A DNA stretch of 64,000 nucleotides from Camellia lanceoleosa (GCA_025200525.1 CM045762.1:91640717-91704716); one strand, 5' to 3'; positions 43,970 through 56,110 are shown, numbered from the stretch's first letter. Notes: a model not told the origin generated them from the letters alone. Program-made: numbers and translations.

Positions 43970-44743
43970 AGTTCGATCTTGCATCTCCATCCTTCATGAT
44001 ATTTGCGTGGTTTTGTATTGCTTGTGGTTTGATCATCTCAAATGCATTGCATATCCTTTGCATTGTTTTCATAATATTGCATATCATTTTGCATTGCTCA
44101 CGCTATTTTGCGCACCCTTATCTGCACTTGTTAGTACATTGCATCGCGCTATCTAGCACACCTTATCTGCACTTGTTAGTGCATTGCATTGCATTCCGTA
44201 TTATTATGCGTCATACTTAGGTTGCATTGTCTTGCCTCCATTCCACATTGTTATGCGCCACACTTAGGTTACATTGTTATGCACCCTTTCACCCGTGTTG
44301 TTGCATACCTTAGATTGCATTGTTATGCATGTTGCTAACGATATTGTACCTGTTAAGTTTCTTTCTTTTACAAGCACAATATTGTATGTACGGTTCATTT
44401 AAGGCTGGCGCGACCAGACAAACTGGACAGGTATTGTATATTCTCCATGTGAGACATAGTAAGAATTGTATAATTCTCTTACATCCTTTCTACATGTAAT
44501 GTAATTAGATTTGTGTATGCTTTCTTAAAACTGTTGCATGATATGCTTCGTTATAGCTTTCTTTGCATGATCATAAGTTATGCTTGGCTTTCTGCATTGT
44601 TCTTGCATTTTGCCCCTGCCTTCGGGCGCATATCTTTATCTGTATTTTGTATGCTCTGTCTAAGTCTTTGGCCGTGTCAAAAATGGGTCGTCTCTGGGCT
44701 TTGACATTCACTCTCGTCATTGTTATGACTTTCGAGTTCTATC
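43970..44743. other. 3' end of the Element 4 internal region
   Basis: Irregular GCGCTAT and TTATGCR words. Sequence just before the polypurine tract matches (inverted) 1545-1700 of Element 1. No gene. Confidence 0.55.
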
Positions 44744-44752
44744 AAAGAGGGG
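44744..44752 (+). promoter_or_regulatory. Polypurine tract of Element 4
   Basis: AAAGAGGGG, then CAAC and the 3' LTR at 44757. Confidence 0.9.
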
Positions 44753-44756
44753 CAAC

Positions 44757-47700
44757 TGTAGACACCCCATTTTTGACCGTCCTCAAGACTTGGACGTCAT
44801 CATTTGAACACTCGATGATCATCCATGTTTGTGTTTGTTTTGAGTTCTCAGAAGTCTCTGTTACATGCCTTGCCTCAAGATCTCTCAACTTGTTTGTTTT
44901 GTGCTTGGTTATGGACCAAACACTGGTGTTTTCAGCTTCTGAGGGTAGGAAGTGGCTTGTTGGCAATCCTCTTAACCCACTGGCCAAGACTTGAGGCCAC
45001 CGGCCTTGTTTCCTTGCTATCGGCCAAATGTGTTGGCCGATCGGCACTTTATTTAGTCGGTTGGCCATGGTTTTAGTCGATCTTCCTTTTTTTGCTGGCC
45101 GAACCCTGTTCATCTGCTTTATGTAGATATTTAGTGCTAGCTGGAATGCACAATTAACCCCCTCCATACACTTGTATGGAGGGATTTGCCTCTTGTTTAG
45201 CTTCTCTTAGAAGCTTTAGAATTTGAGCCTCTATAAAGAGGGAGCTCCTCCTCCCTTCTCCAGGGTTCAGAAAAATTCTTCTTGAGAGGATAGATATATA
45301 CTTGTATCTATATCTCTTTGTTTGTTCCCATTTTGTGTCCAAAAGTGTAGTATTGTCTTACTATTGTACACAAACACACACTAGAACACCATCCTCTTGG
45401 AGCTTAGGTGCTAGGAGGTTGATTTCATTGTTCTTGGGTTGGTTTAAACTCAGAAAACCTGTTGCATCTTTGTTCTTGAAGAGGTTCTACAAGGGTGAGT
45501 TCCTTGCTTTAGATACCCCTTTCTTGCTTAAGCTCTTGACCCTCTTTGCTTATTGTTTCAAGTTTAGTCTGTAATTGATAACAATTCTAATTTTGTGTGC
45601 TTTAGAACTTTGTTTAAGGTCACTTTGAGATTTGGGGTTGTTTCCCCCCTCCAAGGCCTTGTTAGGCCTTGTTTTAGGCCATACCTTTTGGCCATTGTCT
45701 TTGTCTTTGCATGACCTCTCTACCACTGAAATCTAGAGGATTTTCAGTGGTGGAGAGGTGGTTTTGGTGTCTTAAATGGGAGAGGGTCATCCCCTCTCCA
45801 TGTTGTCTTTAATGCTTGCATAAATTGCTTATGTTTGTAGCATGTGTGCTATGCTTGTTTTAGCCTCATTTCAGTATGTATTAGGCTTTGTTTTGCCATG
45901 ATACGCACCTGTTTTGAGTTGGTTTAGACATACCATACATGCTTTGTATACTTGTCTTGTAATCCCATGATTTGCCTTAACATGCACCATGTTGTAACAT
46001 GTCTTTTTAGCGTGATTTTGGCTTAACTTCATGAAGCTTTTAGCCAAGTTGTGACATGATTAAGCTCTGATTTTGGTCTTTTAGGCCATGCTTACATTGT
46101 TTTGTATAGCCACCATGCATTCTAGCTTGTTAGCTTTGGGTGTGTGAGTCATTAGCATGCTTTACTTGGCTCATTTCAATGATTTGGCATCATTAGTTAT
46201 GATATATTAGCCCATGTTCTATGCTTGTATGCTTGCATTTGCCATCCTTTCAATGCTTTGAAGAGTTGGTGTCTTATACTCCATGATTGGGTCATTATGT
46301 ATGCCATCATGCTTGGGCCTTTGGGATGCCATCTAAGTGGGTTTTTGGTCTCATTTTGACATGTCATAACTCTATTTTTGGTTGCTTAAATCATGCCATG
46401 TTTGGTTGTATTAGGTGTAGTATAACACCTCTTCGATGGCCTTGCATGCCTCATGATTTTGCCCCTTTGTTTTAGCTTGTTTTGGCTTTGGTCATTGCAT
46501 GTTTTAGGCTCACTTTGGCATGATTTAGGACTGTTTTGGGTCATACTTTCCATATGCTCTTTGTTTTGTGTAGCTTTGGTTCAAGTCCCTTTACTAGTCC
46601 TAGGCTTTAAGCCTCATGCATGCTTCACTTGTGTAGTTTGGTTGATTTGGCATCATCCCTTGCATGTTTTCAGAGCTTAACATGTTTGTCACATGTCCAT
46701 GCTTGTCACATGTCCATGCTTGTCTCTTTTAAGTGTTCTTAAAAACTGCCCTTTAATGCCTAAGTGTTGGACCATTTATACATGCATGTTTGTATGTGCA
46801 TTTGTCCTCATTTTCTTTATGCTTTGGCCTCTGATTTGGGCCTATTTGAGAGCTGTCCATATTGGTTTAAGTCCATCCCCGCATGTTGTTGCATGCTTGC
46901 CTTGCATGTTGTCGTATGCTTGTTGCATATTTGGTAAATTGGACGTTGTAACATGCTAATTCAATTGTGCCTTGTTGCATACTTAGTCCATAACATGTTG
47001 TTGCATGTCTAAGTGGTATTGCATTTGGCATGCTTTTGTTGAGTTGTTTTGCATGTTTGCATATCTTGTCCCTTTACATGTTGTCACATGTTTGCCTTGC
47101 ATGCTTGAATGTCCATGTTGCAATTTGCATGCTCGTCTAAGTTGCATTTTCCATACTTGTTAGCTTGTACTTTGTCATGTGCTTGATATGTTGTCACAAA
47201 TCATTGCATACTTGTTGCATGCTTGAGTTATTTGAATGCTTGTTCACATGCTCATGTTGTATTAGCTTGCTTGCATGCTTAGGTTGCATAGCATTGTGCA
47301 TGCATCCCTTGCCTCTTGATCAACCATGATAGAGGATGGGGGTCCCTTATGTGTCTATGTGCATTTCATTCCATATTAAAATGCACAATTTCGCTCCTTT
47401 GGCCATCATGCATTGAAATGCATGATTGATGGCCCGAGAGTCGAGAACCATACTCCCTTGAGCTCATGACATAATAAAGAGGGTGGTGGTGCAAACATTG
47501 CCTTAAAAATGCAATGCCATGCTCTGTTTGTCCTCTGTTGCAGTAAAACAACATTCTGCAGGAATAGATGGTCGGTCGACCATATTTAGTGCCGGCCGGC
47601 TACAAATTGTTAGCCAAGATCCTCACATTTGGTCGATGACTAGTTACCCATGGCCGGTGGCCTTACCTCTTGGTCGGTGACATCTCACAGCACCTAGAAG

Positions 47701-49002
47701 GTGGTTCAGAAGCATCCTAGAGACTTGTGCAGTTTCCAGAGGTGCAGAGCAGTGTAAACAGAGACAATATGTAGCAATGCGATGGATTTCCGAGCAGAGC
47801 CGAGCATGCATCCATTCATCCCTCTTCCCGAGGCCTCCTTACTACTTTAGTAGATTAATTAATCTGTTAATTAGTTAAGTGGCTTTGTAATTAATTAATT
47901 AGCTTCTTAGTTAGTTAATTTGTATTATTCTTTCGGTCTCTCCGTCGAGAGGGTACAATTGTTGTAATAAGCGTGCGTGTGTGTAATGCATGTCTTCCAA
48001 CCCCACGTCTTTCTCCCTTTCACTTAACCGTTTATGATGGTTAGTTTTAGGGCATATTTTATTTAGCATACCTTATGCTGTGCATGTTTGCATCATTCAT
48101 CTGTATTGCATGCACGGGGCTCGACGCATCATACTAACTGCATAGTATTTCAATCCCAACTTGAATACGTGTATCAAGTTGTTGCATTTCACATGCCATT
48201 CTTAGATTAGCCGAGCCTATTCTAATTGCATTCCGCATGTGTTGCATTAGCCATTGCTAACATGAACTAGGATCATGCATGATTACTAACTAGTTTCTTT
48301 CTTTGGCTCGGAGTACACTGTGAGTGTTTATGCTTTAGCATCTTGCATGTATGTGATTATAACATGAAAGCATGCTTGCATGCAGCTAATTGCTTATGTG
48401 ATATAACTGCCTGAATGCCTGTGGGTGAAGGTTGGATTGCTTGAATTGGGACAATCCATGGAAATTCATGTTTTAGCTTACTTGCGAGTAGTAAATTTCA
48501 AACCATTTCCAAACAAAATGGATATGCGATGCTTTGTTCCAAATTAGGCGATCTAGTCTATACTTGTTTGCTGTGCGCATCACATAGTAAGATTAGCTAA
48601 TTAACCGGAATAAGGGCACATATGTTTTCAAAAATGAGATATCATGTTTAGTAGTGGCCGATCTTTGATCGGGCGAGCAGGGTTGCTCATAGCTGACCTT
48701 CCCCAATCGTACCTAAGTTCCCGAGCCGAGGCAACTTTGGTGATGACAGACACGTGGCCTTAGGCAACGAGTCAGGGTTTCCTAAATCCCCCCAAAATAA
48801 AATATTTAGGTGGCGACTCTGTATCTGGCAAAGCAGTCCATGTTTGGCACTTCTTGCTAAAAAATCAGTTTTTCAAAACGATTTGCCGAATTTGGACTCT
48901 TTGGTGATTTATCAGTCTTGCATTGCACTTTGTAAGATCAGATTAAGAACCGTGACAATTGAGTTCGAACTGTGGTAGCTAGGCCCCCGGGGCGCGTCCA
49001 CA
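44757..49002 (+). repeat. 3' LTR of Element 4 (4246 bp)
   Basis: Near-identical to 31923-36149. Differences include a short extra duplication of CACATGTCCATGCTTGT at about 46690-46720 and loss of one of the TTGCATTTTGCATGC units near 47125. Confidence 0.96.
45231..45238 (+). promoter_or_regulatory. LTR promoter TATA box (Element 4, 3' LTR)
   Basis: CTATAAAG. If active it would transcribe out of the element into Element 3 leader sequence. Confidence 0.6.
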
Positions 49003-49007
49003 CCTCT
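49003..49007. repeat. Target-site duplication CCTCT (right of Element 4)
   Basis: Matches 31918-31922; Element 3 resumes with CTTTGAAGTCTGAGAACC, as in Element 2 at 19515. Confidence 0.95.
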
Positions 49008-49243
49008 CTTTGAAGTCTGAGAACCTTAGATAGCATAGCTACCTTTTTGACAGATCTCAAAAGGTTATAACACAAGGCCTCCGATATAATGTAGAGATAG
49101 GTGTAGTGTCACAAAAAGTGTGCCTGTGCTCCCACCAGTATCTAGGCAACATAGGGACTTTAAGTGCAACAATGCATGGAATGCATAAATGTATAATTGA
49201 AAATAAAATCCAATCATGGAATTCGAGTCAAGGTTTCATAAAA

Positions 49244-49261
49244 TTCAATGTGGAGTCGCCA
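49244..49261 (-). promoter_or_regulatory. Primer-binding site of Element 3 (mutated)
   Basis: Minus strand TGGCGACTCCACATTGAA. The first nine to ten bases fit the tRNA-Arg type site exactly (TGGCGACTCC) but the rest is diverged. Confidence 0.65.
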
Positions 49262-49266
49262 AAAAC

Positions 49267-51676
49267 TGTAACATGCTCGAGGGGTAACCATGTGTGTTAA
49301 ACAGTTCAAACCCTCGACTTATTTAATATAGTCTCACTAGTGCAATGTGAAACATAGATGAGAGTCCAGATTTTGCAACTTTTAGAAAATCCATTTTATT
49401 TCAAAACCTTTTCCATAAATGGACTGCGCCATTAGAGCTCAGAGTCGCCACCTCATATTCTTTGAAAACTAGGAAGCCCATGACTCGTGCCAAGGCCACT
49501 ATTCGTCATAACCAAAGTTGTCTCGATTCAGAACTTTAGGTATGAGAGGGGAATGTCATTAATTGAGCACCCCGGCTCACCTAATCAAAAGATCGGCTTT
49601 TACTAAACCATGATATGAATTTTATTTTTTCTTTATATGTTCATGTTCTGATTATTTAATAAATCCTAAAATTTACTATGTGAAGCATGCAAGTATAGAT
49701 TCAGCTCATGAGATGATCTTATATACAAAAAATCCTAATGCAATTCACTCATGAGATGCAACTAAAGATTCGGCTTCTAAGATAGGACATGTGAATCATC
49801 TCAAAAACATCAGGTAGCGCACATAATCACATATGAATTGATTAAATCCACAAATGCAAACTTAGCCGAACCAAGATGCATGAAACATGGATGCAAAACA
49901 TGGATATAATGAAACAGAAAATATGATGCATATTCACAAATAAAGAAAGCAAGTAAAAAAATGAGATAGAAAGAAGCGGGGATGGAGAATTATTACAACA
50001 CTTGAATTATTACATATTCAAATAAAGGAGAAGGAAGAAAACAAATATTACAGCAAAATATAAATCCTCACAAACTCTCAAAATAAAAATAAAATAAAGA
50101 AACTTCATATGCTTTGGGGATCGCTGGAAAATATTCTGCTTGGCGCAGGAAGACTGCTCCGTTCCGCCTAAGGAAACTTATTTTGCAAGGACACTATTCA
50201 TCCCGGGACACTATTCACTATTGACAGTACTATTCACCATGATAATTACTATTCACCTTTCTTGATCGTTATTCATCTTACCGAGCATTTTTCGTCCGCA
50301 ATTACTATTAATCGCTGGAGGTACTATTCATCGTTGGGGTTACTATTCATCGTCGAGGCAACTATTCATCGTCGGGGTAGCTATTCACCGCCGATCACTA
50401 TTCATCCAGTGGGGTAAATTACAACATTTTATTTAAAGTAATAAATTAAAATAGTTTATATACAATAGTAAATTACAGCAGATATGTGGGTGGTGCAGCC
50501 TTCCCATTAAAGCAATAAAGAAACTAGTAAATTACAACTGATACGTGAGTGGTGAAGCCTTCCTGTTAAAGCAATAAAAATAAAAATAAAAATAAAAAAC
50601 AGTTATGAAAAGCTGTAAATGAAGTATTTAAATAAGGTCAACACATTTTAAAATTAAATGAAAGTTTGCGGAAATTCACCTTTCGGGGAAATGATGAATT
50701 TTCTGATTTACTAACTTTCTTTTGATCACCCTCAAGGTTGTGAAAATGTATTCTGAATTCTCAATTCAATATTCGGAATTTCAAGTTTAATGGTTGGTTT
50801 GGATGTATTGGAAAGAAAGGATTTGTTTGGAAAAATAATATATCTAATATTTTCTTTTTTTCTCTCTCTTAAAAAAGCAACTATTTGTTTTCTCTTCTTT
50901 TTTATCTTTTTTTTTCTCTAAATTCTCTTTGTCTGATTCTTTCCCTCAATTCTTGCCCCCAAATTCTCCTTCCCCCCTCTCCCTTTTTATAGAAAATAAA
51001 ATCAAGAAAATGACAAACTAACAAACGGTGAAAGGAGCTAATTTCAAAAAGGTGCATAGTGATTTTATTGTGCACTGCACAGTAAAATTACTATGTAATT
51101 TACAATATAATAATATATAAAAGGTATTATTAGCATTATTAGCGTAAATATATGTACAAATACCCAAAAATATATTAAAAAAATACACACAAATATGTAA
51201 AATTATAAACTAACAAAATACACGGACTAATTAGCAAGCCAAATATGTAACATAATTTGACCAAAGCGAGTTTAAAGCAAAAGAAAATAAAAAAGCAAAC
51301 GGTAAGAGTGTGGTGAATTTTTCAAAAGGGGGGATAGTACCTTCATATAATATATAAAAATATTTAATAGTTAATATATATATATATACAAAAATATGGT
51401 GCGTGGGTGAAACCACGACACCAAATGAATTTAATAAACTATTATATATAATAATATCATATAATATATATATATATATATAATATAATAGTACATAAAA
51501 GTACAGGAGAATGGATCTAAAATAATTTAGCAAAAAATGAGTGTAAGGTTGGGATTAAAGTTTAGATTTCATCTTTTCACTAAGAATTTTGTGAGATAGC
51601 GTATTCTTATTTTCATTATCGGGTAATCAAAAGAAAGCGCTCAAGTCTTAGGGCCGGTCAAAATGGGGTGTCTATA
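49267..51676 (-). repeat. 5' LTR of Element 3 (2410 bp)
   Basis: Partner of 19773-22508. It lacks about 290 bp (between AGTATAGATTC near 49695 and CTTATATAC) and has two rather than four 59-bp repeats. The right terminus is TGTCTATA where the partner has TGTCTACA. Next comes Element 5 sequence, so CTTTT at 51677 may be a target duplication whose partner is outside the window. Confidence 0.9.
50186..50415. repeat. ACTATTCA motif array (right LTR)
   Basis: Same 17-20-bp spaced motif as 20978-21175; about ten copies. Confidence 0.8.
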
Positions 51677-52283
51677 CTTTTGTAAAACAATGATCGAGGT
51701 TGGACCCGCCAGTTTATAAAAAGAATACTTTGGATTGTTTCTCTTGCATATTTTCTTTTGCGCATTTGCATATGATGAATGGATGGCACTTGCATGATAA
51801 CCTTCAGAACTGTGAATGCTTGTTCTTGAATTGATTCACGAATCGGAGTCTTGAATTGATTCCTAAATCGGAAAATAACTTACAACCGGTCAAAATACAA
51901 AATACAACTCGATGACAGGAAAACAAAATGAAACTACTTAAAAAAAAAACTAAACAAACTTGATACAAACAAAACAAAACTCAAAATAGAGCCTTAGCAC
52001 ACCGGGGCAACAACCTGCTTTCTCTGCAATATGCTCTAATCTAGGTAATCATTGAGAGCTGGCCAGCTTCCAATGAAAGCCGACAAGCTCTAAAAGTGAT
52101 GTCGGTCTGTGCAGTCCAATTATCAAGCACTGCTCTTTCTCAAAGTCTATAAATGGTGCTCCCATGCCGTTTTTCTGGCAAAATAGCAAGTCCGTTGGTC
52201 CTTGGTGTTTTGCTCTTAAAATGGAGACTATTCTGAACAATAGGCTCTGAGACTGGATCACTACTTTAGACGGCTCAGAAAAG
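51677..52283. other. Region upstream of the antisense gene (Element 5)
   Basis: AT-rich, with a duplicated CTTGAATTGATTC at 51827 and 51853. It would hold the promoter of the antisense gene, but I see no convincing TATA box. Related to 6075-6180 of Element 1. Confidence 0.5.
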
Positions 52284-53513
52284 GTGAATTTTCGTGATTT
52301 CGGCCTAAACTCTCTTTTCCCTTTAAGCCGTACTCCGCTTTGCTTTCCGTTCCTCCAAGTCGTGGTTCGGTGCTGGAACCCAATTACACATGTGTTTCAC
52401 TTCAGATTACAAGAACTGTGTCCAACGCTCGAAGAATTTCAAGCATTAATAGAATGCCGGCGCGACGAAGAAATTATGCCATAGTCTCATTTTGGCGACA
52501 CGCAGACTTTGGGACAAATGTGTGGGTTTTCAGTACTTGAGGCTCGATCTCTGGCCCATGATAGGGAGTTGGACATTTCCAATTTGGTTTGTCGATTTTT
52601 CGCTATTGGAGACAAGAGTGACCTTCTTTGGCAAGGCTATCGGCAACATGCTCTATGCTTATGCCTGCTTGCGCACTTCCTTCTTGCCCCTAATGTCCGC
52701 ATAGCCAACATCCGGTTGATCAAAGTGGCTCAACGCTTGAAAGAGGGAAAGAGTTGCACGGGTTTGGTCCTGGTCGAAACTTTGATGGGCCTTGATGCTT
52801 TCCGTCGGTGCAAGACTACTCGGTTTGCAGGGAGTCTGCTACTTCTCCAGGTTTTTTATTTCCCACCCCCCTTTATTTATAATTTCACACGCCACTCAAC
52901 ACTCATTCTCTATTTTCCTCTTTAACCATTTTCTTACTTTTCTCTCAATATCCATCTCTTTATTCTTTAATCTCTCCTATTTTTCATCCCTCCCCAGGTA
53001 TGGTTGATAGATAAGTTGAAAATGGTGGACCCTTGCCCCAAGTACTTACCCAGAGCTTAATTCTTTCGCTAACAGCTAATAGATTTCCCTTCAGAGGGAC
53101 TATGGTGCAATTGGATGTGTAACCGATCTGCAGTTGACATAGCTTGGCGTTGCCCCTGGTTTAATTTTCCTGAGATGAGCTATATCATGTTTTGCCAGAG
53201 GGGTATATAGTTGATTGGCATCACACACTGCATGTTTTATTACCTTTTCCGGTTCAGAAGCCAGTTTGGGTATGATCAGACATGTCCAGATGAGGAGATG
53301 GAATACCTTGCTTTTACTTCCTATTCATGGTTCACACTTGCCTTTGTACCTCGCTGCTTGGAGGACAAGAGAGCTTCTAGCCCCTACCCTAGCTTCAGTT
53401 ACGCCCTTTCTGACGCATGTTTGGCCTGGCTTGAGAACGAAGAACAAAGTGGACCATCTTTAGCTACAGAAACTTCCACGAGTGCAAGAAGAAGACATAG
53501 AGGTACCTGACTC
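52284..53513 (+). pseudogene. Antisense two-exon gene, DUF7745/plant-mobile-domain-like
   Basis: Exon 1 (52284-52850) and exon 2 (52998-53513) stay in one phase across a 147-bp intron with GT..AG ends and a CT-rich tract before the acceptor. Conserved-looking segments are ELCPTLEEFQALIECRRDEE, LWQGYRQHALCLCLLAHFLL and TLMGLDAFRRCKTTRFAGS in exon 1. In exon 2, a W-x2-W spacing (CNWM, RCPWF) and ITHCMFYYLFRFRSQFGYDQ stand out. I recall this pattern from plant DUF7745/aminotransferase-like mobile-domain proteins often carried by transposons; a profile search would settle it. Four nonsense codons break it: TAG 52482, TAA 53058, TAA 53070 and TAG 53205. Without them the product would be about 360 residues. 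It lies antisense to pol in the usual extra-ORF slot of Tat elements. Reduced copies occur in Elements 1 and 4. Confidence 0.65.
52851..52997 (+). other. Intron of the antisense gene
   Basis: Starts CTCCAG|GTTTTTTA, ends CCTCCCCAG|GTATGG, 147 bp, pyrimidine-rich throughout. Splicing keeps the frame (exon 1 is 567 bases). A recognisable copy of its 3' half persists at 6490-6575 in Element 1. Confidence 0.65.
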
Positions 53514-54244
53514 AGCTGTGTCCCTAGTTTTATAGCTTTGACATTTCTTTTCAAGTTTTAGTGATGTAAAAGCAACTTTGATCTAAATCAAAGAGTTAAA
53601 GGTTTTTGATGTTTTTTTTTTGTTTTATTTTATAGCTTTATTATTGCTTATAGCTTTTCAATACTTATTCAACTTAACTTTTGAGCGGGCAGAGAAAAAG
53701 CTGAAAAAAATCAAAAATCGCCTTGAGAAAAGTTATGTTATAAAGTGGTTAATATATAATATATAAGGATTTCCCTACTTTTACCAAACAGGGCCAAAGA
53801 ATGTACTTGTGTTAAAATCAATAAAATTAAAGTGCGAGTACTAAAAATTTTCCTTTCAGTCCCCAAAAATGGTCTAAGTTGTAAAAGGCTAAATTGTGAG
53901 GAAAATCGGCTTTTATTAAAACTTTTCAAAACAGTTTTCAGAAACGATCACCACCTAATACATGCAGAATCAACCCTCAAGACATGCAACCCTGAATCGA
54001 CAAATTGCAACTGCCTATAAGTGAATCCACCATACCGCCTCTTCTACAAACGTAAAGATCACACAATCGAGCCAACTGATAATTGAAAATGATGACCTGA
54101 TCAAATATGAATGAATAGGACAGTCGAATCAGAGATAGTTACGGCCGAACTTCAAGATAAAGTTGCCTACGTATCCCAAAAATGGGAATCAGGCCTTACG
54201 TAGTTCGGTTCTGGTTCACTCGAGTATTAACTCTCTCCTTTTGC
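53514..54244. other. Region between antisense gene and pol end (Element 5)
   Basis: A/T-rich and non-coding; weakly matches the conserved block of the other elements at 53760-53950. Antisense gene and pol converge here, so this would be the 3' end of both transcripts. Confidence 0.55.
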
Positions 54245-54380
54245 GCTCTAACTTTTGCCAAAGTCGCCCTTTAGGGTGTTCAACCTTGCGAGCTCTGTTT
54301 TTCTTTATTTCTAATTTTTCATGCTCTAATTTTTGCCTAAGTCGCCCTTTCGAGTTTTCGGCCTAATGAGTCTCTCAAGG
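54245..54380 (-). repeat. Paired direct repeats after pol (Element 5)
   Basis: Copies 54245-54293 and 54323-54380; the spacer is only about 30 bp here versus about 100 bp in Elements 1 and 4. Confidence 0.7.
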
Positions 54381-55480
54381 GTAGTATTTCTTCAACTTGT
54401 CCATATTGATCGGCTGTGAAAATTCCAGGCCATCCAAGTCCATGAGAATAATCGGCCCTCCTGAACAAATAGATTTGATAATATAAGGACGAGTCCAATT
54501 AGGTTTGAACTTGCCCCTAGGGTCATAAATGGGAGCTCGATTGTCTTTCAGTACCAAATCCCCTTCCTTAAGATTTATGGACTTCACTTTCTTGTTAAAA
54601 GCCCTGGCAATTCTGCATTGGTAGCCCTGGACATAATACAATGCCCTTATCAAACAACATTAACTCCTCAAATCTACTTTGTTGCCAGTTCGCTTCTACT
54701 ATCTGACACTCGACCATAACTCGCATTGATGAGACTTCAATTTCAATTGGCAAAATGGCTTCCATCCCATCGATGAGAGAATAAAGGGTTACCCCTGTAG
54801 ATGTCCGGATCGAGGTTCCCCAGCCCCAAAGTGCGAATGGCAATTCATCCAGCCAGTCCTTGTAGGTTTCCACCATTTTCGACAAGATGTTCTTCACACT
54901 GTTGTTAGCGGTCTCAATAGCTCCATTGGTTTGTGGTCTGTACGTGGATAACTTATGAAAAGCCACGTTGTATTTTTTCAACAAGTCTATCACCTCTTTA
55001 TTGAAATGCGAGTTGTTATCTGATATGATCTCGTTCGGAACTCCGTACCAGCAGATGATATTGTTCTTAATGAACTTAGCCACATATGATACTTTCAGTA
55101 CAGAATAGGACTGGGCCTCCCCCCATTTAGTGAAGTAGTCGATTGCTACTAGAATGAACTCATGCCCATTTGATCCCTTTAGCGTGACTACACCGATAAC
55201 ATCGATATCCCAGACTGAGAAAGGCCATGTGAAGTCATATTGTAGAGCTTAGATGGTGGTATGCCCATGCAATTAGCATGAATTTGACATTTATGGCATT
55301 ATTAAACAAAACTAATACAATCCTCTTCCATGGTTGACCAGTAGTAGCCTTGTCTAAGGATTTTTCGGGCCAGCATCACACTATTCATGTGTGCCCCACA
55401 TTCTCCTCCATGGACAGCCTCCATCAGACACTTTGATTCCTCTTCCTCCATGCATAGCTTATGCATTCCCAAATGGCCTC
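54375..55480 (-). pseudogene. int: Integrase (Element 5)
   Basis: Minus strand from about 55480: a zinc-binding region with HGGECGAH and CHKCQIH, then the catalytic core. PWPFSVWDIDVIG holds the first catalytic Asp; EIISDNNSHFNKEV holds the second (normally DNGxxF); PQTNGAIETANNSVKNIL holds the Glu (normally NGQVEAANK). So D, D and E are all recognisable at their usual spacing. The C-terminal part is in a second frame (54653-54375: KEGDLVLKDNRAPIYDPRGK ... INMDKLKKYYP). Frameshifts lie near 54630 and stops upstream of 55083. Integrase would insert the cDNA with 5-bp target duplications, which is what all insertions here show. Confidence 0.85.
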
Positions 55481-55589
55481 TTTTGTATAATTTTCATCCA
55501 CAGATGATGAATTGGACGGCCAAACACCGTATTCCCGATTTTTCTTTGGCATCTACCCCTGGTGGATATGTCTATTTTTCCAAAAAGTT

Positions 55590-56110
55590 TCAAATATCGT
55601 AATACCAGGGGTTTTTGTCTTGCACTTCATATATTGCGGTGACAGTCTGGTAAGCAAGCGTATACTTCTGCTCGATAATGATTAGATGCATCTTTACTCC
55701 CAGGGGGATGTCTACCATAGAGCATAGAGTTGCTAATGCATCCACGAACCGGTTGTTCTCTCTCAACAAATGTGTAAACGTCAATTTTTCAAATCTAAAA
55801 ATCAGAATATCCAAGGCCTGATGATACATCTTCATGTTCTCTTCTTTGACCTTCCAATCCCCATTAGCTTGAGAGACAACCAAATTCGGATCTCCGATGA
55901 TGTCCAACCTTTTTGCCCCTAGTTTAAGGACAGCTTCCAAACCAGCAATGCACGTCTCATATTCTACTTCATTATTGGACACTCCGAACCGGAGTTTGAA
56001 CGCTAAGGGTATATGGGAATCATCTGGCATTATGAGCAACACATATATCCCATAACTATACTGATTACCCATCAAAGTACATCGTCCACGTTTCCTTTTC
56101 TACATGTAGA
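55590..56110 (-). pseudogene. Second (archaeal-type) RNase H (Element 5)
   Basis: A 161-codon frame reads YGIYVLLIMPDDSHIPLAFK, NNEVEYETCIAGLEAVLKLG, LDIIGDPNLVVSQANGDW and NRFVDALATLCS. It contains the E of xxEYE, the D of GDPNLV and the D of VDALA expected for an additional RNase H. A second RNase H after the first is a recognised mark of the Tat lineage. In Elements 1-4 only the EYETCIAGLEA-equivalent part survives. Confidence 0.85.

Larger units (their letters stand above)
31923..49002 (+). mobile_element. Element 4: complete nested Tat/Ogre-like element, 17.08 kb
   Basis: LTRs at 31923-36149 (4227 bp) and 44757-49002 (4246 bp), both TG..CA, flanked by CCTCT. The internal part (8607 bp) holds the primer-binding site, leader ORF, gag remnant, deleted pol, inverted antisense-ORF remnant, tandem arrays and polypurine tract. 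Comparison with the unoccupied Element 2 site (19507-19525) confirms the boundaries. Sister to Element 1 by LTR ends, gag, pol deletion and leader. Roughly one base in 20-40 differs between its LTRs by eye. Confidence 0.97.
22509..49266 (-). mobile_element. Element 3 internal region, interrupted by a solo LTR and by Element 4
   Basis: The internal part consists of 22509-22643, 25115-31922 and 49003-49266, and is bounded by LTRs 19773-22508 (3') and 49267-51676 (5'). It contains 3' arrays, an antisense coiled-coil ORF, deleted pol and gag remnant in the same order as Element 2. Both interruptions have clean 5-bp target duplications. Confidence 0.88.

Noticed and set aside
51677..51681. CTTTT as a proven target duplication of the tandem array
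   Set aside because: Only one side is visible; the partner lies outside the window, so it is mentioned only as a prediction.
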